64,000 bases of DNA from Hemerocallis citrina (taxonomy: Eukaryota; Streptophyta; Magnoliopsida; Asparagales; Asphodelaceae): assembly GCA_017893485.1 (NCBI GenBank), contig CM030366.1:180259981-180323980 (forward strand). The letters are read 5' to 3'. Shown in pieces: positions 12,301-22,339 of this stretch. Numbering within the stretch: the stretch's first letter is position 1; every line of letters begins with the position of its first letter. A program made the translations under genes and the position numbers. The notes beneath the pieces are model-generated. The model searched no databases. It saw nothing but the letters and a program-made list of their open reading frames with translations, and was not told where the DNA came from.

Positions 12301-12948
12301 TTAAAATAATGTTATCCAAAGAATTCAGCATGAAGGACCTAGGTGTTGTGGACACTATACTAAGTATGAGAGTGAGTTTTGGTAGGCAAGGTATATTCCT
12401 TAGTCAATCTCACTATATCAATAATGTGTTACAAAAGTGGGGTACAGTAATTGCAAAAAGTTTGAAATACCTTATGATTATAACAATAAGTTGACACCTA
12501 ACGTTGGTGCAACAGTGAGACAGTTGGATTATTCTAAACTGATTGGAAGTCTCATGTATGTAATGATCTGCACTAGACCAGATATAGCCTTTGCGGTAGG
12601 CATGCTTAGTAGATTCACTAGTAATCCCGGTAAGTCCCATTGGAATGCCCTTAAGAGGCTAATGGGTTACTTGTGTGGTACTCAAGATTTAGCTTTTTGC
12701 TACTCTGAGCATCCTTCAGTGTATTATCTTGTGCTGGTGAAGAAGCAGAATGGATGAGAGACCTGTTGCTAGATATTCCAATGAGAAGGTTTAAAGTAAC
12801 CACTCTTAGCTTATTTTGCGACAACCAAGCTACAAAAACTGTAGCAACTAATTCTCTTTACAATAGTAAGAGAAGAACTGTCGGTCTTAGACAGGCAAAG
12901 TTGAACTATCTCTCATTAAGCAAGGGATTATTACCCTCATTGATGTGA
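9347..12948 (+). pseudogene. Copia gag-pol pseudogene
   Basis: Gag starts MKKHDRPYGVPKLEVF at 9347. A TAG replaces a codon just before IRDEDLCREF, and a frameshift lies near 9790. The zinc knuckle (10083-10124, C-x2-C-x4-H-x4-C) has a stop inside it. Protease LLDSGATCH has its DSGA at 10251-10262. Integrase shows WHNRLGH and CEVCAQTK (His-Cys pairs), FIDDYSRY and [11 protein letters not shown] shows [12 protein letters not shown] and YVDD (12249-12260). RNase H is present as TRPDIAFAVGMLSRF and LFCDNQAT, but a deletion near 12720 joins distant parts. At least four frameshifts or stops make it nonfunctional. Confidence 0.92.
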
Positions 12949-13179
12949 GATCAAAATAGAATGTGGCTGATGCCCTTACCAAGGGATTACAAAGAGGTCT
13001 AATTGTCAAAATTGTGGGAGAAATAGGGTTAAGAGCCATTAAGTCATAAAGGCTTTAACACCCTAGTTATTTTGATAATTAGATCAGCCACAGAGAAGTT
13101 CAAACTTAAGCATCAATTTGACAGTTAACGTGTTTTAGATAATCTTGATGATTCCACATAAATTTCACAGATATATAAT

Positions 13180-13970
13180 GTCATTCCAATTTTGATGGTA
13201 TCATATATCGATAGAATTTACTAGAATAATCATATTATTCCAATACGAAATATGAAAACTTGTCGATATGTTTCCGATGATTAAATTATCCTAAATATCA
13301 TTCCAATTTTGATGATATGTCTTTTATGGATACATGTTTCATTCCAATTTTGATGATTCAATGTTAAACCATGATTGAAACGGCGGTCTTTTCATTCCAA
13401 TATGAAACATAGTATGGTTCTTATGTAGAAACTATAAAGTTCATGTACTTTATTAGTTAAAGATACTTGATTGTGATATTTGTGTTAAAATCTTGCTAGC
13501 CAATTTGAACTGTACTAAGTTCTTTTGTTTGAACTAGATACTTTTATGCAATTTGTTTGAATTCAAAGAGAAATAACTCCTGAAATTCTTATTTGCAATG
13601 TTGAGCAACATGTGCTAGCAAAGATATTGGAGATGGAATCTTAGATCTCGATTTTGAAGATGATGACTTGCTCGATATGGAGGAGTAATCATGAAGCAGC
13701 ATGCAAGGATTTCTTTTGCCGATCACTTGCTTGATATGAACTTCTTTTGAGTTTAAGACTGCATTTTAGAGCTTAAAACTCTTTAATTTGGTTTGAAGTT
13801 TATTTGCTTTATTTAGTTTGAGACTATAGTATATTTATCTATTGGTTTAGTCTTTGTGAACTATTTTGAATTGGATATGTTTGGAACTATTTTGAATTGG
13901 ATATGGTTTGAAACTATTTAATTATATTGGTTTAGTCTTAATTGAACTATTCAGATTTATAATTATTTTG
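13180..13970 (+). repeat. Degenerate repeats in copia 3' region
   Basis: Between RNase H and the 3' LTR lies over 1 kb of noncoding sequence. ATTCCAATTTTGATG-like units recur at about 13182, 13296, 13341 and, as ATTCCAATAYGAAA, near 13235 and 13393. Further on, AACTATTTTGAATTGGATATG occurs twice (about 13859-13910). Role unknown. Confidence 0.65.
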
Positions 13971-14091
13971 GTTCTTATGAAACTATACCTTTATGATGTT
14001 TTTCTTTTATGGACTACTATCAGCCAGTCAGTTTTATACTGAACTGATGAGATAATTCTGTACTTTATATATTGAGAATATAGGAGGAGAT

Positions 14092-14359
14092 TGTTGGATA
14101 TATTGGTATATATTCTCTCTATATAAATATTATATGTGCATATGAGTAACACGTGTATTGAACATACAATTGATTGGATATTAGAACGCGGGTTTGTGGG
14201 CTTATAATCCGATACCCAAACCAGTATTTAGAGATAAATACTAGCTTGTGATAGCAGTCTAGGTATTCTAATCTTGATACCTAGGGTGAATATCTTAAGC
14301 AACTTAGATCTAGAGATAAACCCTAATTCCCAATTGTTATTTTCTCACAAAACCTAACA
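14092..14359 (+). repeat. 3' LTR of copia at 8.5 kb
   Basis: 268 bp, starting TGTTGGATATATTGG and ending CCTAACA directly at the resumed MITE sequence. Confidence 0.9.
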
Positions 14360-14881
14360 CTGCCTTGAGGCAGACAAAGTGGACAGGCAAAGTGGACGCC
14401 TCAGACCCGAATTTTGCAGATTTTTGGGAGCCCAAATTTTTTTGTTTCCTTGTATTTATATATACATATTTTACGGGTAATATTTTTTTAGGGGCCCCCA
14501 ATTTTTATTTGTTGGTTTTTTTTTTTAAATTAGTACTTTGACTAGCTTATTTTAGTTAGGCTTGGGTTTGTATAGAAATTTATTTCTAAAATTCCTAAAT
14601 CTCTATCTATTTCTCCACACACACACACATCTATTTCTCCACACACACACACACACCACATATATATATATATCGGTTTTTGAAGAATTGTAGCAAAGGA
14701 AAAACCCTAAGTTCAAAATTTTTCTTTTTACGATTTTTTTAAAAAACAAATTCTTTATGGGAGAACTCAGGGTTGGCCCTGATAATGCATCCACCTGCTG
14801 TGCCATCTTCTTCGACTTTTTATCATAAAGTCCTCATAAAAATTTATTATACATAAACATTCTATATATAATTAAGGCTAG

Positions 14882-15589
14882 AGTTGGGTTTATGTCTTGC
14901 ATACGATATTGGATAAGAAGACGATAAGACGATGGAGAGACAAAGGCGATTGGAAACAAAGTGTAGGCAAGAAACACTCAGCAACAGCTACAGCAGAAGT
15001 TGCGGTCGACCGTCCCTAATGAGCAATCGATCGTCTCATGCAAGAAGTTTTCCAGAGGGGAGGACAGTCGACCGCCTTATTGGTGCGGTCGACCGACAGC
15101 GATGCTGATGGGTTTCGGGCTTGCGTCTAGGTGATTCGTGAAAAGCCCAACTTGCTCTTCAAGTTGGATCGTGTGGCTCCTATCGTGGGGTTATCTCTTA
15201 TGTACTATCCAATGGCTATTGTAACAAGATATCAACTTAGGGTTTGTCTCTAGATCTATATAAATAATTGTAATAGCTCATAGATGAGGATGATTCTATT
15301 GAGTGCCGAATAGAAGAAGAGAGTACTTCATCTGAGAGGGTGAGAGAGTTCTCCATTATAAGCAGCATCAAGTTCCATTAGGTTTGAGAGAGGGTCGTGG
15401 TGAGAATTGTAATATTCTTGTATCTTCTCTAGTTGAATAATATCTCCGTTCTTCCTCCCCGAATTAAGGCGAAAGTCCCAACCGGAAAAATTCTCTTGTG
15501 TGCTTTGTGTGTTTAGTGTGATCTAGTCTTACTTGGTGATTTGTGTTGATTGTGTCAAAGAATCAACAAGATCCTCATATTTTCTTACA
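14882..15589 (+). repeat. 5' LTR, family A
   Basis: Begins AGTTGGGTTTATGTCTTGC and ends TTCTTACA. It contains GTCGACCG palindromes at about 15003-15095 and a probable TATA at CTATATAAATAA (about 15257). The same LTR family occurs at 19695-20114 (fragment) and 40634-41350 (solo). Confidence 0.9.
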
Positions 15590-15591
15590 AG

Positions 15592-15603
15592 TGGTATCAG
15601 AGC
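15592..15603 (+). other. Primer binding site (tRNA-Met), family A
   Basis: TGGTATCAGAGC two bases after the LTR, complementary to the 3' end of initiator tRNA-Met, the usual primer of plant copia elements. Confidence 0.9.
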
Positions 15604-15639
15604 AATCAGGATCCGTGGGTTTGTTCGAGTTCCTTGGAG

Positions 15640-16862
15640 ATGGCAGATCAAAAGACGAAAATCAAGCAGTTTGACAGTAAGATCAACTTCAATCTATGGA
15701 AGGTGGACATGTATGATGTTTTGGTTCAGAAGGACTTGCACCTTGCCCTAGAAGAGAAGAAGCCAACCGGCGTGAAGCAAGAGAAGTGGGATGAGATTTG
15801 TTTGATGGCCTTGAGTTTAATCTGGTTGCAATTGGCAGACGAAGTCAAGTGTAATATCCTTGAGGAGAAAAGTGCAACGAGTCTATGGGCGAAACTCAAA
15901 ACTGACTACTTGGGATCGTCGTTTTTAGATCGGATGTATTGAAAAAGAAAGCTTTCTAGGTTCTCAATGAAGGAAGGTACCCATCTTCAAGATCATATTG
16001 TGGAGTTCAATAAGGTAATATCTGAACTGAAGGCGATTAACGCTGATGATCTTAGCGAAGAGGATAAAGCTTTCAACTTGATTTATTCACTGCCAACTTC
16101 TTATGATCACTTGATAACTACCATGCTACATGGAAAATCGGCCAAGAAGATACTTACTGTAGCCGGGGTGATTAAAGGTCTGAAGGAAGATGAACTAAGA
16201 AGGGAGACTCATAAAGGAGGGTATATTTCTTTAGGGTGTTTTGCGGTGAATGGTGATACTTCAATTGGAAAGGATGCGGCACACAAGGGTAAGATTCGTT
16301 GCCATTACTGTAGAGAAGTTGGACATTACAAGAGAAACTGTCACAAGTGGTTGAGTCAGAAGAGTGCTACTAAAGAAGGGAAACAAGCCCATATAGTCAG
16401 CGCAACTGAGTCAAGTAATAATGTCGATTATTGTCTTTTTGTTTCAAGTTCTTCGGATGTGGATTCAAGTTGGCATATTGATTCGGGAAGTTCTTCTCAT
16501 ATTTGCTTCGAGAGGGAGATGTTTTCTACTTACAAGTCATCAACAAGCCGTAGTGTGAGAACGGGGAGTGGTGAGATTTGTGAAGTGGTGGGTGAGGGAA
16601 CAGTTGAATTGTAGATGCCAAATGGTAAAGGGTTCACACTAGAAGAGGTCATGCATATACCTTCGATGTAGAAGAATCTCATATCCTTGGGTACTCTTGA
16701 TGCTCGTAGCTGCAGGTACACAGCTCGAGGTGGATTTTTGACAGTTTGGGATAGTCGTCGTAAGGTAATGAAGGGTAAGAGGGGGATTGTGTCAACACAA
16801 CCTCTACCAGCTTTGTGGGAGCAGAAAAACTTGGCCGAGTGTATGAAATCCCATTGTTCCTA
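15640..16862 (+). pseudogene. Family A gag and partial protease
   Basis: Starts MADQKTKIKQFDSKINFNLW at 15640. One stop at about 15940 splits gag into two long frames (15640-15942 and 15967-16614). The zinc knuckle CHYCREVGHYKRNC sits at about 16300-16341 and the protease motif WHIDSGSSSH at about 16471-16500. Further stops follow at 16612 and about 16669. Coding similarity ends near 16862 (CMKSHCS), well before integrase, so the deletion removed nearly all of pol. Gag packages element RNA and the protease would mature it in active relatives. Confidence 0.88.
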
Positions 16863-17166
16863 AAGCATTATCTAGTAAGCCGTCACTAGAATTACCGAAG
16901 TGAGACTGCAACGTTCGAATACCGTTGGAATGTGAAGAGAGCCTTGATGTAGGTGGAGTTCATATGGAGGTTGGCACCTCCATAATTACATCTACATAGG
17001 TGTGCCATTGAGGGGGGCATACAGCTGGAGAAAAACAGGTGGAGGTTTGTTTAACTGGCAGGAGAAGCCATAGAAACATGTTGTTTACAAAGCGGAGAAA
17101 AAAGGTCTAGAAGAGTTTTAAATCACACAAGTATGGATTCATGCGTATGCAATCCAAGGTGGAGAT

Positions 17167-17873
17167 TGTTGGGTTTATGTCTTGCATACGATATTGGATA
17201 AGAAGACGATAAGACGATGGAGGGACAAAGGCGATTGGAAACGGAGTGGAGGCAACAAACAGTCAGCAACAGCTACAGCAGAAGTTGCGGTCGACCGTCC
17301 CTAATGAACAGTCGATTGTCCCATGCAAGAAGTCTTCCAGAGGGGAGGACAGTCGACCGCCTTGTTGGTGCGGTCGACCGACAACGGCGCTGATGGGTTT
17401 CGAGCTTGAGTCTAGGTGATTCGTGAAAAGCCCAACTTGCTCTTCAAGTTGGATCGTGTGGCTCCTATCGTAGGGTTATCTCTTATGTACTATCCAATGG
17501 CTATTGTAACAAGATATCAACTTAGAGTTTGTCTCTAGATCTATATAAACAATTGTAACGGCTCATAGATGAGGATGATTCTATTGAGTGCTGAATAGAA
17601 GAAGAGAGTACTTCATCTGAGAGGGTGAGAGAGTTCTCCATTATAAGCAGCATCAAGTTCCATTAAGCTTGAGAGATGGTCGTGATGAGAATTATAATAT
17701 TCTTGTATCTTCTCTAATTGAATAATATCTCGGTTTTCCTCTCCGAATTAAGGCAAAAGCCCCAACCGGGACAATTCTCTCGTGTGCTTTGTGTGTTTGG
17801 TGTGATCTAGTCTTACTTGGTGATTTGTGTTGATTGTGTCAAAGACTCAACAAGATCCTCATATTTCCTAACA
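17167..17873 (+). repeat. 3' LTR, family A
   Basis: Begins TGTTGGGTTTATGTCTTGC and ends TTTCCTAACA; 707 bp, close to the 5' LTR in sequence, with the same GTCGACCG cluster (about 17286-17380). Confidence 0.9.
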
Positions 17874-18042
17874 GGTAGAACCTATAAGTTATATGTGCAT
17901 ATAGATGAATATGGGTCCGTTTCAAAAATTGGGTGGGGCCTCATCCCAGCCCGGCTCAAGCATAGCTATGCCCCCTCAACGAAAGGTTTATTAATTAAAA
18001 TTGCAGTGTTCTCTTAAAACTTATCCAAGATTAAATCATTTA

Positions 18043-18381
18043 GGATGCGTTTGAAAAAGTGTTCGGTAAATTTTGTAAGTTTGCAAATATACTAAATTTT
18101 CGGTTTCCACTTTCCACGAACTCTTTGGCAATTGCAGGGGCTTTAGTGCATTTTTGGTGTGGACCCGCATACGCCATGTATACAAAAAATGTGTCAGAAA
18201 TTATAGTGTCTACCATTGCAATTTCTGTCTATCCCTCCAATTTAGAAAGAGATCTTTTATATGGTGGGTCAAGCATGAGTAAACAGAGAGGGAATAAGAC
18301 TAACCCATATTCCATTTCCCTCTTTGGATTTAATGTGTACAATAGATTTGCAGATACGAACTTGCATATCCAAACACCTCC
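18043..18381. mobile_element. PIF/Harbinger-type (Tourist-like) MITE
   Basis: Starts GGATGCGTTTGAAAAA; the reverse complement of its end starts GGAGGTGTTTGGATATG, so the ends are imperfect inverted repeats. Both sides carry TTA (18040-18042 and 18382-18384), the 3-bp TSD of PIF/Harbinger. 339 bp. The frame at 18059-18385 inside it does not resemble a protein. Confidence 0.65.
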
Positions 18382-18495
18382 TTAGTTGAATGTTTGACTC
18401 TCACCCCAAGTCATTCTAGGCTAGCTGAGAAAATACTAGAAGTTTCTAGACTTTCTTCGTCGAGGTTATGCATGGACTTCACATTGGGCTCTATA

Positions 18496-18915
18496 TCTCT
18501 AATCTGTAATATTATAATGGGAGAAGACCTTAGTATCATTTGTAAATCTTCTAACGCTTGCATTGCATGTGCATACAGGGCCGGCCCTGAGTTCCAGGGG
18601 GTCCTAGGCGAACTTCCGAAATGGGGCCCCCCTTGCCCCATATAAAAAAAAAAAAAATTTTACGCGCGAAACGCGTGCCTATATTTACAAGGGAAGTTTG
18701 AAATCGAGGGCCCCAAAAATGACGAATTTCGCGGGGGCCCGAGGCGGCCGCCTTGCCCGCCTACATATCAGGGCCGGCCCTGTGTGCATAGCTAATATGA
18801 AGGAGCTATCAAGTTCCAATCCTCACTACGTCATATTTTTTACTTTAATTTATATTAAATGTGCATCACATGTGTAAATTATTTATCTATATCTATCTAT
18901 CTATACTATAACTAG
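18496..18915 (+). mobile_element. Nonautonomous Helitron, plus strand
   Basis: Begins TCTCTAATCTGTAATATTAT after an A (18495) and ends CTAG (18912-18915) before a T, the A-T insertion pattern of Helitrons. A hairpin ATGTG-CAT-CACAT lies upstream of the end, separated by TATC repeats. Inside is the AGTTCCAATCCTC module shared with 7411-7470 and 35402-35465. A hAT MITE (18576-18782) is inserted in it. The 3' hairpin is weak and far from the end, so the boundary is less sure. Confidence 0.5.
18576..18782. mobile_element. hAT-type MITE with perfect TSD
   Basis: 207 bp, starting CAGGGCCGGCCCTGAG and ending TATCAGGGCCGGCCCTG; the 14-bp tip is itself a palindrome. A perfect 8-bp TSD TGTGCATA flanks it (18568-18575 and 18783-18790). 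The interior carries GGGGCCCC-type motifs. It is the clearest member of the family that also occurs at 2825-3193 and 8508-14781. Confidence 0.9.
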
Positions 18916-19128
18916 TATTATACACGTGCGTTGCACGTGGGGAAAATGGTGAGGGAAATGAAAAGGAAAAAAAAATCTAGTATTATACACGTGCGTTGCA
19001 CGTGGAGAAAATGGGGAGGGGAATGAAAAGGACAAAAAAAAACTACCAACACGTGCGCTGCACGTGTTGACAAAATGATACACATTTACAAATGACACTA
19101 AGCCCTTCTCCCATTATAATATTAGAGA
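18912..19128 (-). mobile_element. Helitron remnant with tandem 3' ends
   Basis: Read on the minus strand it starts TCTCTAATATTATAATGGG at 19128 and passes three successive hairpin-type ends: one degenerate (near 19045), one ending in CTAG at about 18977, and one ending at 18912-18915. The last two hairpins read CACGTGCAACGCACGTG followed by TATAATACTAG. The repeated unit (about 65 bp) includes CATTTTC-CCACGTGC. The stacked ends may come from insertion at the end of another copy or from tandem duplication. Confidence 0.55.
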
Positions 19129-19694
19129 TATATGAGAACTATTATAATGGAAGAGTTGTTGTTGTGAATCTACCCACTTACGTGCAATGCACGCGCAACT
19201 CCAACTCTCCCATTATAGTCTTCACATTTACTTTTAAAAATATATAATCTTATTTATTAAGACATGCATCTTACGTGTAAATCAGAATTTTTACTTTAAT
19301 TTTTTTAAAAAAAATTAATACATGCATCGTTTATATACTAGTCTGTGTGTGAATTGGACTTGTTGGTGGGCTTATAGAGTGCAGTAACCTTATACAGTGT
19401 AAATATCCCAAAGTTGGTTAAGAATAAACTGTGCAAATGAAAATTAACAAATTCAATAAAGCCAACAAGAAACCTATGTCGTAGCCAGAATGCAAAAAGG
19501 AGCTATTCGTAATCCAAGTAACAAATGGGGGACAAAAGGCCTGCTTGGTTGGCTAACACATATTGACCAAATTTCAGCGTTTGAATATGATAAGAATGGA
19601 CCAACAGTGGCGTGTTATAGTCATACACTAACAACACTACACAACAAATCCAAGTCCTAGTTATTTTTGACACACCCCTCAATGGAGACCATTA
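19129..19694. other. Helitron debris and unassigned sequence
   Basis: A further small hairpin GTGCAATGCAC is at about 19182, and a CTAGT preceded by GCATCGTTTATATA near 19320-19342 looks like another Helitron 3' end. From about 19345 to 19694 nothing was recognised. Confidence 0.4.
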
Positions 19695-19868
19695 CATTAT
19701 ACAGAGATCTAGAAAAATCCTAGGTTGTAATCTAGATACAATCATCGTCTGATATACATTGAAGAGAAAACCACACGGTATGAGTCATACGATCTAACTT
19801 GGTAAGCAAGTTGGGCTCTAAACAGATCGCCAAGATCGGGCCCATCTGCTGTTGTCGGTCGGCTGCTC

Positions 19869-19964
19869 TCGACTGCAATTAGCTAGGGGCTGCCTCAACT
19901 TATTTAACAGTCAACTGCTCGACTGTCAAAGAAGTTGAGGCAGCCCCTAGCTAATTGCAGTCGA
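19869..19964. repeat. Perfect 33-bp inverted repeat
   Basis: Arms at 19869-19901 and 19932-19964 are exact reverse complements around a 30-nt loop, by my base-by-base reading. The arm contains AGCTAGGGGCTGCCTCAACT and ends in the CGACTGC motif of this LTR family. The other family A LTRs do not show it. Confidence 0.9.
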
Positions 19965-20699
19965 CTGCTAATGAAGCAGTTGACTATCAACTCCATCTCA
20001 GTCAACCTGCACAGAAAAACAACTCTTCTATATCTCCACCTTCGCTTCGAACCTCTCCTCATTTTATCGTCTTCTTTTCACATCGAATCAAATATGCAAG
20101 ACATAAATCCAACAATCTCCACTTGGATTGCATACTCATGCTTCCACACTTGTGTGATTAATTGCCTCTGGACTCTTCCATTTCTTTTCTTGCAAACAAA
20201 ACGTTGCATTGGCTTCTTCTGCTTTTTGAATTTACCTCCACCTGTTATTTCTCCAATCGCATGTCCTTTCAAGGACATAACCCAGTAGGTGTCAACACAA
20301 AGGTGTCACTCTCCACACGAAGTCCACCTACCGCAAGGAATCATCCACCTACCAATGATATTCGAACGGTGTGATCTTGCTTCGGTGATTCTAGTGGTCG
20401 CGAACTAGATTCTATAGGAATGTTAGGCTAATAAATACTTGCTCAAGATTTCTCATTCCTACAAAGCTTGTAGAGGCCATGCTTAGCACCCTCCTTCCCT
20501 TCATCACCTTACGACAACCATCCTAAACATATAGAACTCTACCTCAAGCTGTGTACCTGTAGCCCCGTACTTCTAAAGTTTCAAGGATACCAGAATTCGT
20601 TTCAATAAAGGAATGTGCATTACCTTCTCCAATGTGAACTCATTTCCATCTAGCATCTCCAACTCAACTGTTTCATCACCCACTACGTTACAAATCTCA

Positions 20700-21575
20700 C
20701 CAGTCATCATTCTCATGCAATGACCTATTGTAGACTTGTAAGTAGAAAACATCTCCCTCTCGGAGCGAATATGAGAAGAACTATTAAATCAAGAAACCAG
20801 CCAGAATCCACATCTATAAAACTTAAAATAAGAAGACAATTTAAGTTATCACATGATTCAGCGACACTGACTATATTGGCACCATTCTGATTCAACCATT
20901 TGAGACAATCCATCTTGTAATGTTCAATCCCTCTGCAATGGTGGCAATGGACTACACCTTTACGCAACTATCCATTCCAATTGAAGTTTCATCCACCGCC
21001 AAGCAACTCATAGAAGTAGATATTGATTTATGAGTCTCCTTCTTAAGTTCATTCTCCTTCAAGTTCTTGATCACACCGGTTATCGGAAGCTTCTCCTTAG
21101 ACAGATTTTCCGTATAGCACGGTTGTTATCAAATACTCGTATGAACCTGGCAGTGAATATATCGAGTTGAAAGCTTTATCCTCTTCGCTTAGATCATCTG
21201 CGTTTATCATCCTCAATTCAGATAACTCCTTATTGAATTCCACTATATAATTTTAAAGAGTGGTACCACATTTGAGAAATAAAACAGTTTTCTCTTCCAG
21301 TACATCTGATCCAGCAATGACGATCCCTAGTATTCAATTCTGAGTCTCGTCCATAGACTCGTTGCGATTTTCTCCTCAAGGAAGTTTCACTTGATTTCGT
21401 CCGCCAACGACAGCAAGATTAAACTCAAAGCTTTTAAACAAATCTCATATCACTTCTCCTGTTTCATGTTGGATGGCTTCCCTTTATCTCCTTCTAGGGT
21501 AAGATGCAAGCTCTTATGAACTAGTACGTCGTATATATTCACCTTCCAGAAATTAAAGTTGATCTTACAGTCATA
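20700..21575 (-). pseudogene. Family A gag pseudogene
   Basis: Translated on the minus strand in shifting frames: KINFNFWKV near the top end, ALSLILLSLADEI, LEEKIATSLW, then GVIKNLKENELKKETHK and the zinc knuckle CHHCRGIEHYKMDC (in 20725-20967). All have counterparts in the gag at 15640-16614. Many stops and frameshifts. Confidence 0.8.
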
Positions 21576-22339
21576 CTATATCCAGGCATTCTTGAGGAAA
21601 ACGTCAGGATATTATTACTCTATCCTGGCGTTTTCCATGAAAACGCCGGGAACGCCAGGATATTCTCCCTTAAATTCTTAATATTTCCCCAAATCCCCAA
21701 TTCTAACATTTACCTTTAATCTCAAATAATCAATCCTGATGTCGACGTCTGACTCCTCTCCTCGCCATCCTGTCTCCTCACATCGCTGATGCAGTCTCCT
21801 TTCCTCTGCCTTCCTCCTCGATTCCCTGGACCAATGCCATCAACCCAATTTCCCATCCTCTTCAATTTTCAGTGCCCGATGACAGCTGCCCACCTCCCAT
21901 CCTCCTTGATTTTTCAAGCCTGCCACTGACCATCACCTCCACCGGCATAGCCATCTCCCTACTTGAACTCAACAACCATCGAGACTAGGGTTCTTCTTCC
22001 TTTTGATCATTTGATTGAATCTAGGGTTTGATATTTGTGCTAGTTCTAGTTGATTAATTAAATCTGGGTTTTCCTATTAGTGTTTGCTTCCTTGATGACT
22101 GATGGAATCTATGGTTGATATTATTGTTGTTATTGTTGTTGTTGTCGTCGCTCTTGCTGTTGTTGCTGTTGTCTCTGTTAGTATGTGTGTCTAGGTTTAA
22201 GAGTGTCTATGTTTGTGTGTATAATAGTCCAAACCAAAAAAATTAAGCAATATATGTAAATGCCGGGATATTCAGTTTTTGTAATTAAATGATGTTGTTA
22301 TTAGTACATGGTGGTTACCTTGTACTTTAATTAATTATA
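21576..22339. other. Unassigned; hairpin and GTT-rich repeat
   Basis: 21600-21662 holds self-complementary sequence: TCCTGGCGTTTTC at about 21624 pairs with GAAAACGCCGGGA and, more loosely, ACGCCAGGA just after it. Around 22110-22170 is a GTT/GTC-rich repeat. The C-rich part at 21740-21960 looks like a 5' leader but has no frame I can name. Confidence 0.4.

Larger units (their letters stand above)
8524..14359 (+). mobile_element. Ty1/copia element, degenerate, full-length
   Basis: Two 268-bp LTRs (8524-8791 and 14092-14359), TG...CA, enclose gag-protease-integrase-RT-RNase H in copia order. By eye the LTRs differ at about 11 positions (about 96% identical), so the insertion is not recent. 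A purine tract AGGAGGAGA (14082-14090) precedes the 3' LTR. No Met-type primer site follows the 5' LTR. The insertion duplicates CTGCCTTG (8514-8521 and 14360-14367), 8 bp rather than the usual 5, with two extra bases (CT) before the left LTR. Confidence 0.9.
8508..14781. mobile_element. hAT-type MITE split by a copia element
   Basis: The left piece starts CAGGGTCTGCCTTG at 8508. The right piece (14360-14781) ends CAGGGTTGGCCCTG. The flanks ATAACACA (8500-8507) and ATAATGCA (14782-14789) match at six of eight positions, fitting an aged hAT TSD. The interior has the GGGAGCCCAAATTTTTT and AGGGGCCCCCAA motifs of this family, plus a CA microsatellite at about 14618-14670. A copia element at 8524-14359 interrupts it. 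Confidence 0.65.
14882..17873 (+). mobile_element. Copia family A, gag-only, pol deleted
   Basis: LTRs of about 708 bp (14882-15589 and 17167-17873) enclose only gag, a zinc knuckle and the start of protease; integrase, RT and RNase H are missing. A Met-type primer site is present (15592-15603) and a purine tract AAGGTGGAGA precedes the 3' LTR. Flanks GCTAG and GGTAG are a 5-bp TSD with one mismatch. It could only have moved with enzymes supplied in trans (inference). The first base of the 5' LTR is changed (AG for TG). Confidence 0.9.
19695..21575 (-). mobile_element. Copia family A fragment
   Basis: Minus-strand copy truncated at both ends. The 3' LTR starts TGTTGGATTTATGTCTTGC at 20114 and continues down to about 19695, where the rest is lost. 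The purine tract AATCCAAGTGGAGAT (reverse complement of 20115-20129) adjoins it, then a noncoding stretch, then gag remnants up to about 21575. The gene order and LTR match the element at 14882-17873, and pol is again absent, so both may descend from one gag-only form. Confidence 0.75.

Noticed and set aside
14603..14806. 67-codon minus frame
   Set aside because: Made of CA microsatellite and MITE sequence.
18411..18645. Overlapping frames on both strands
   Set aside because: They cross the boundary of a hAT MITE; no conserved protein.
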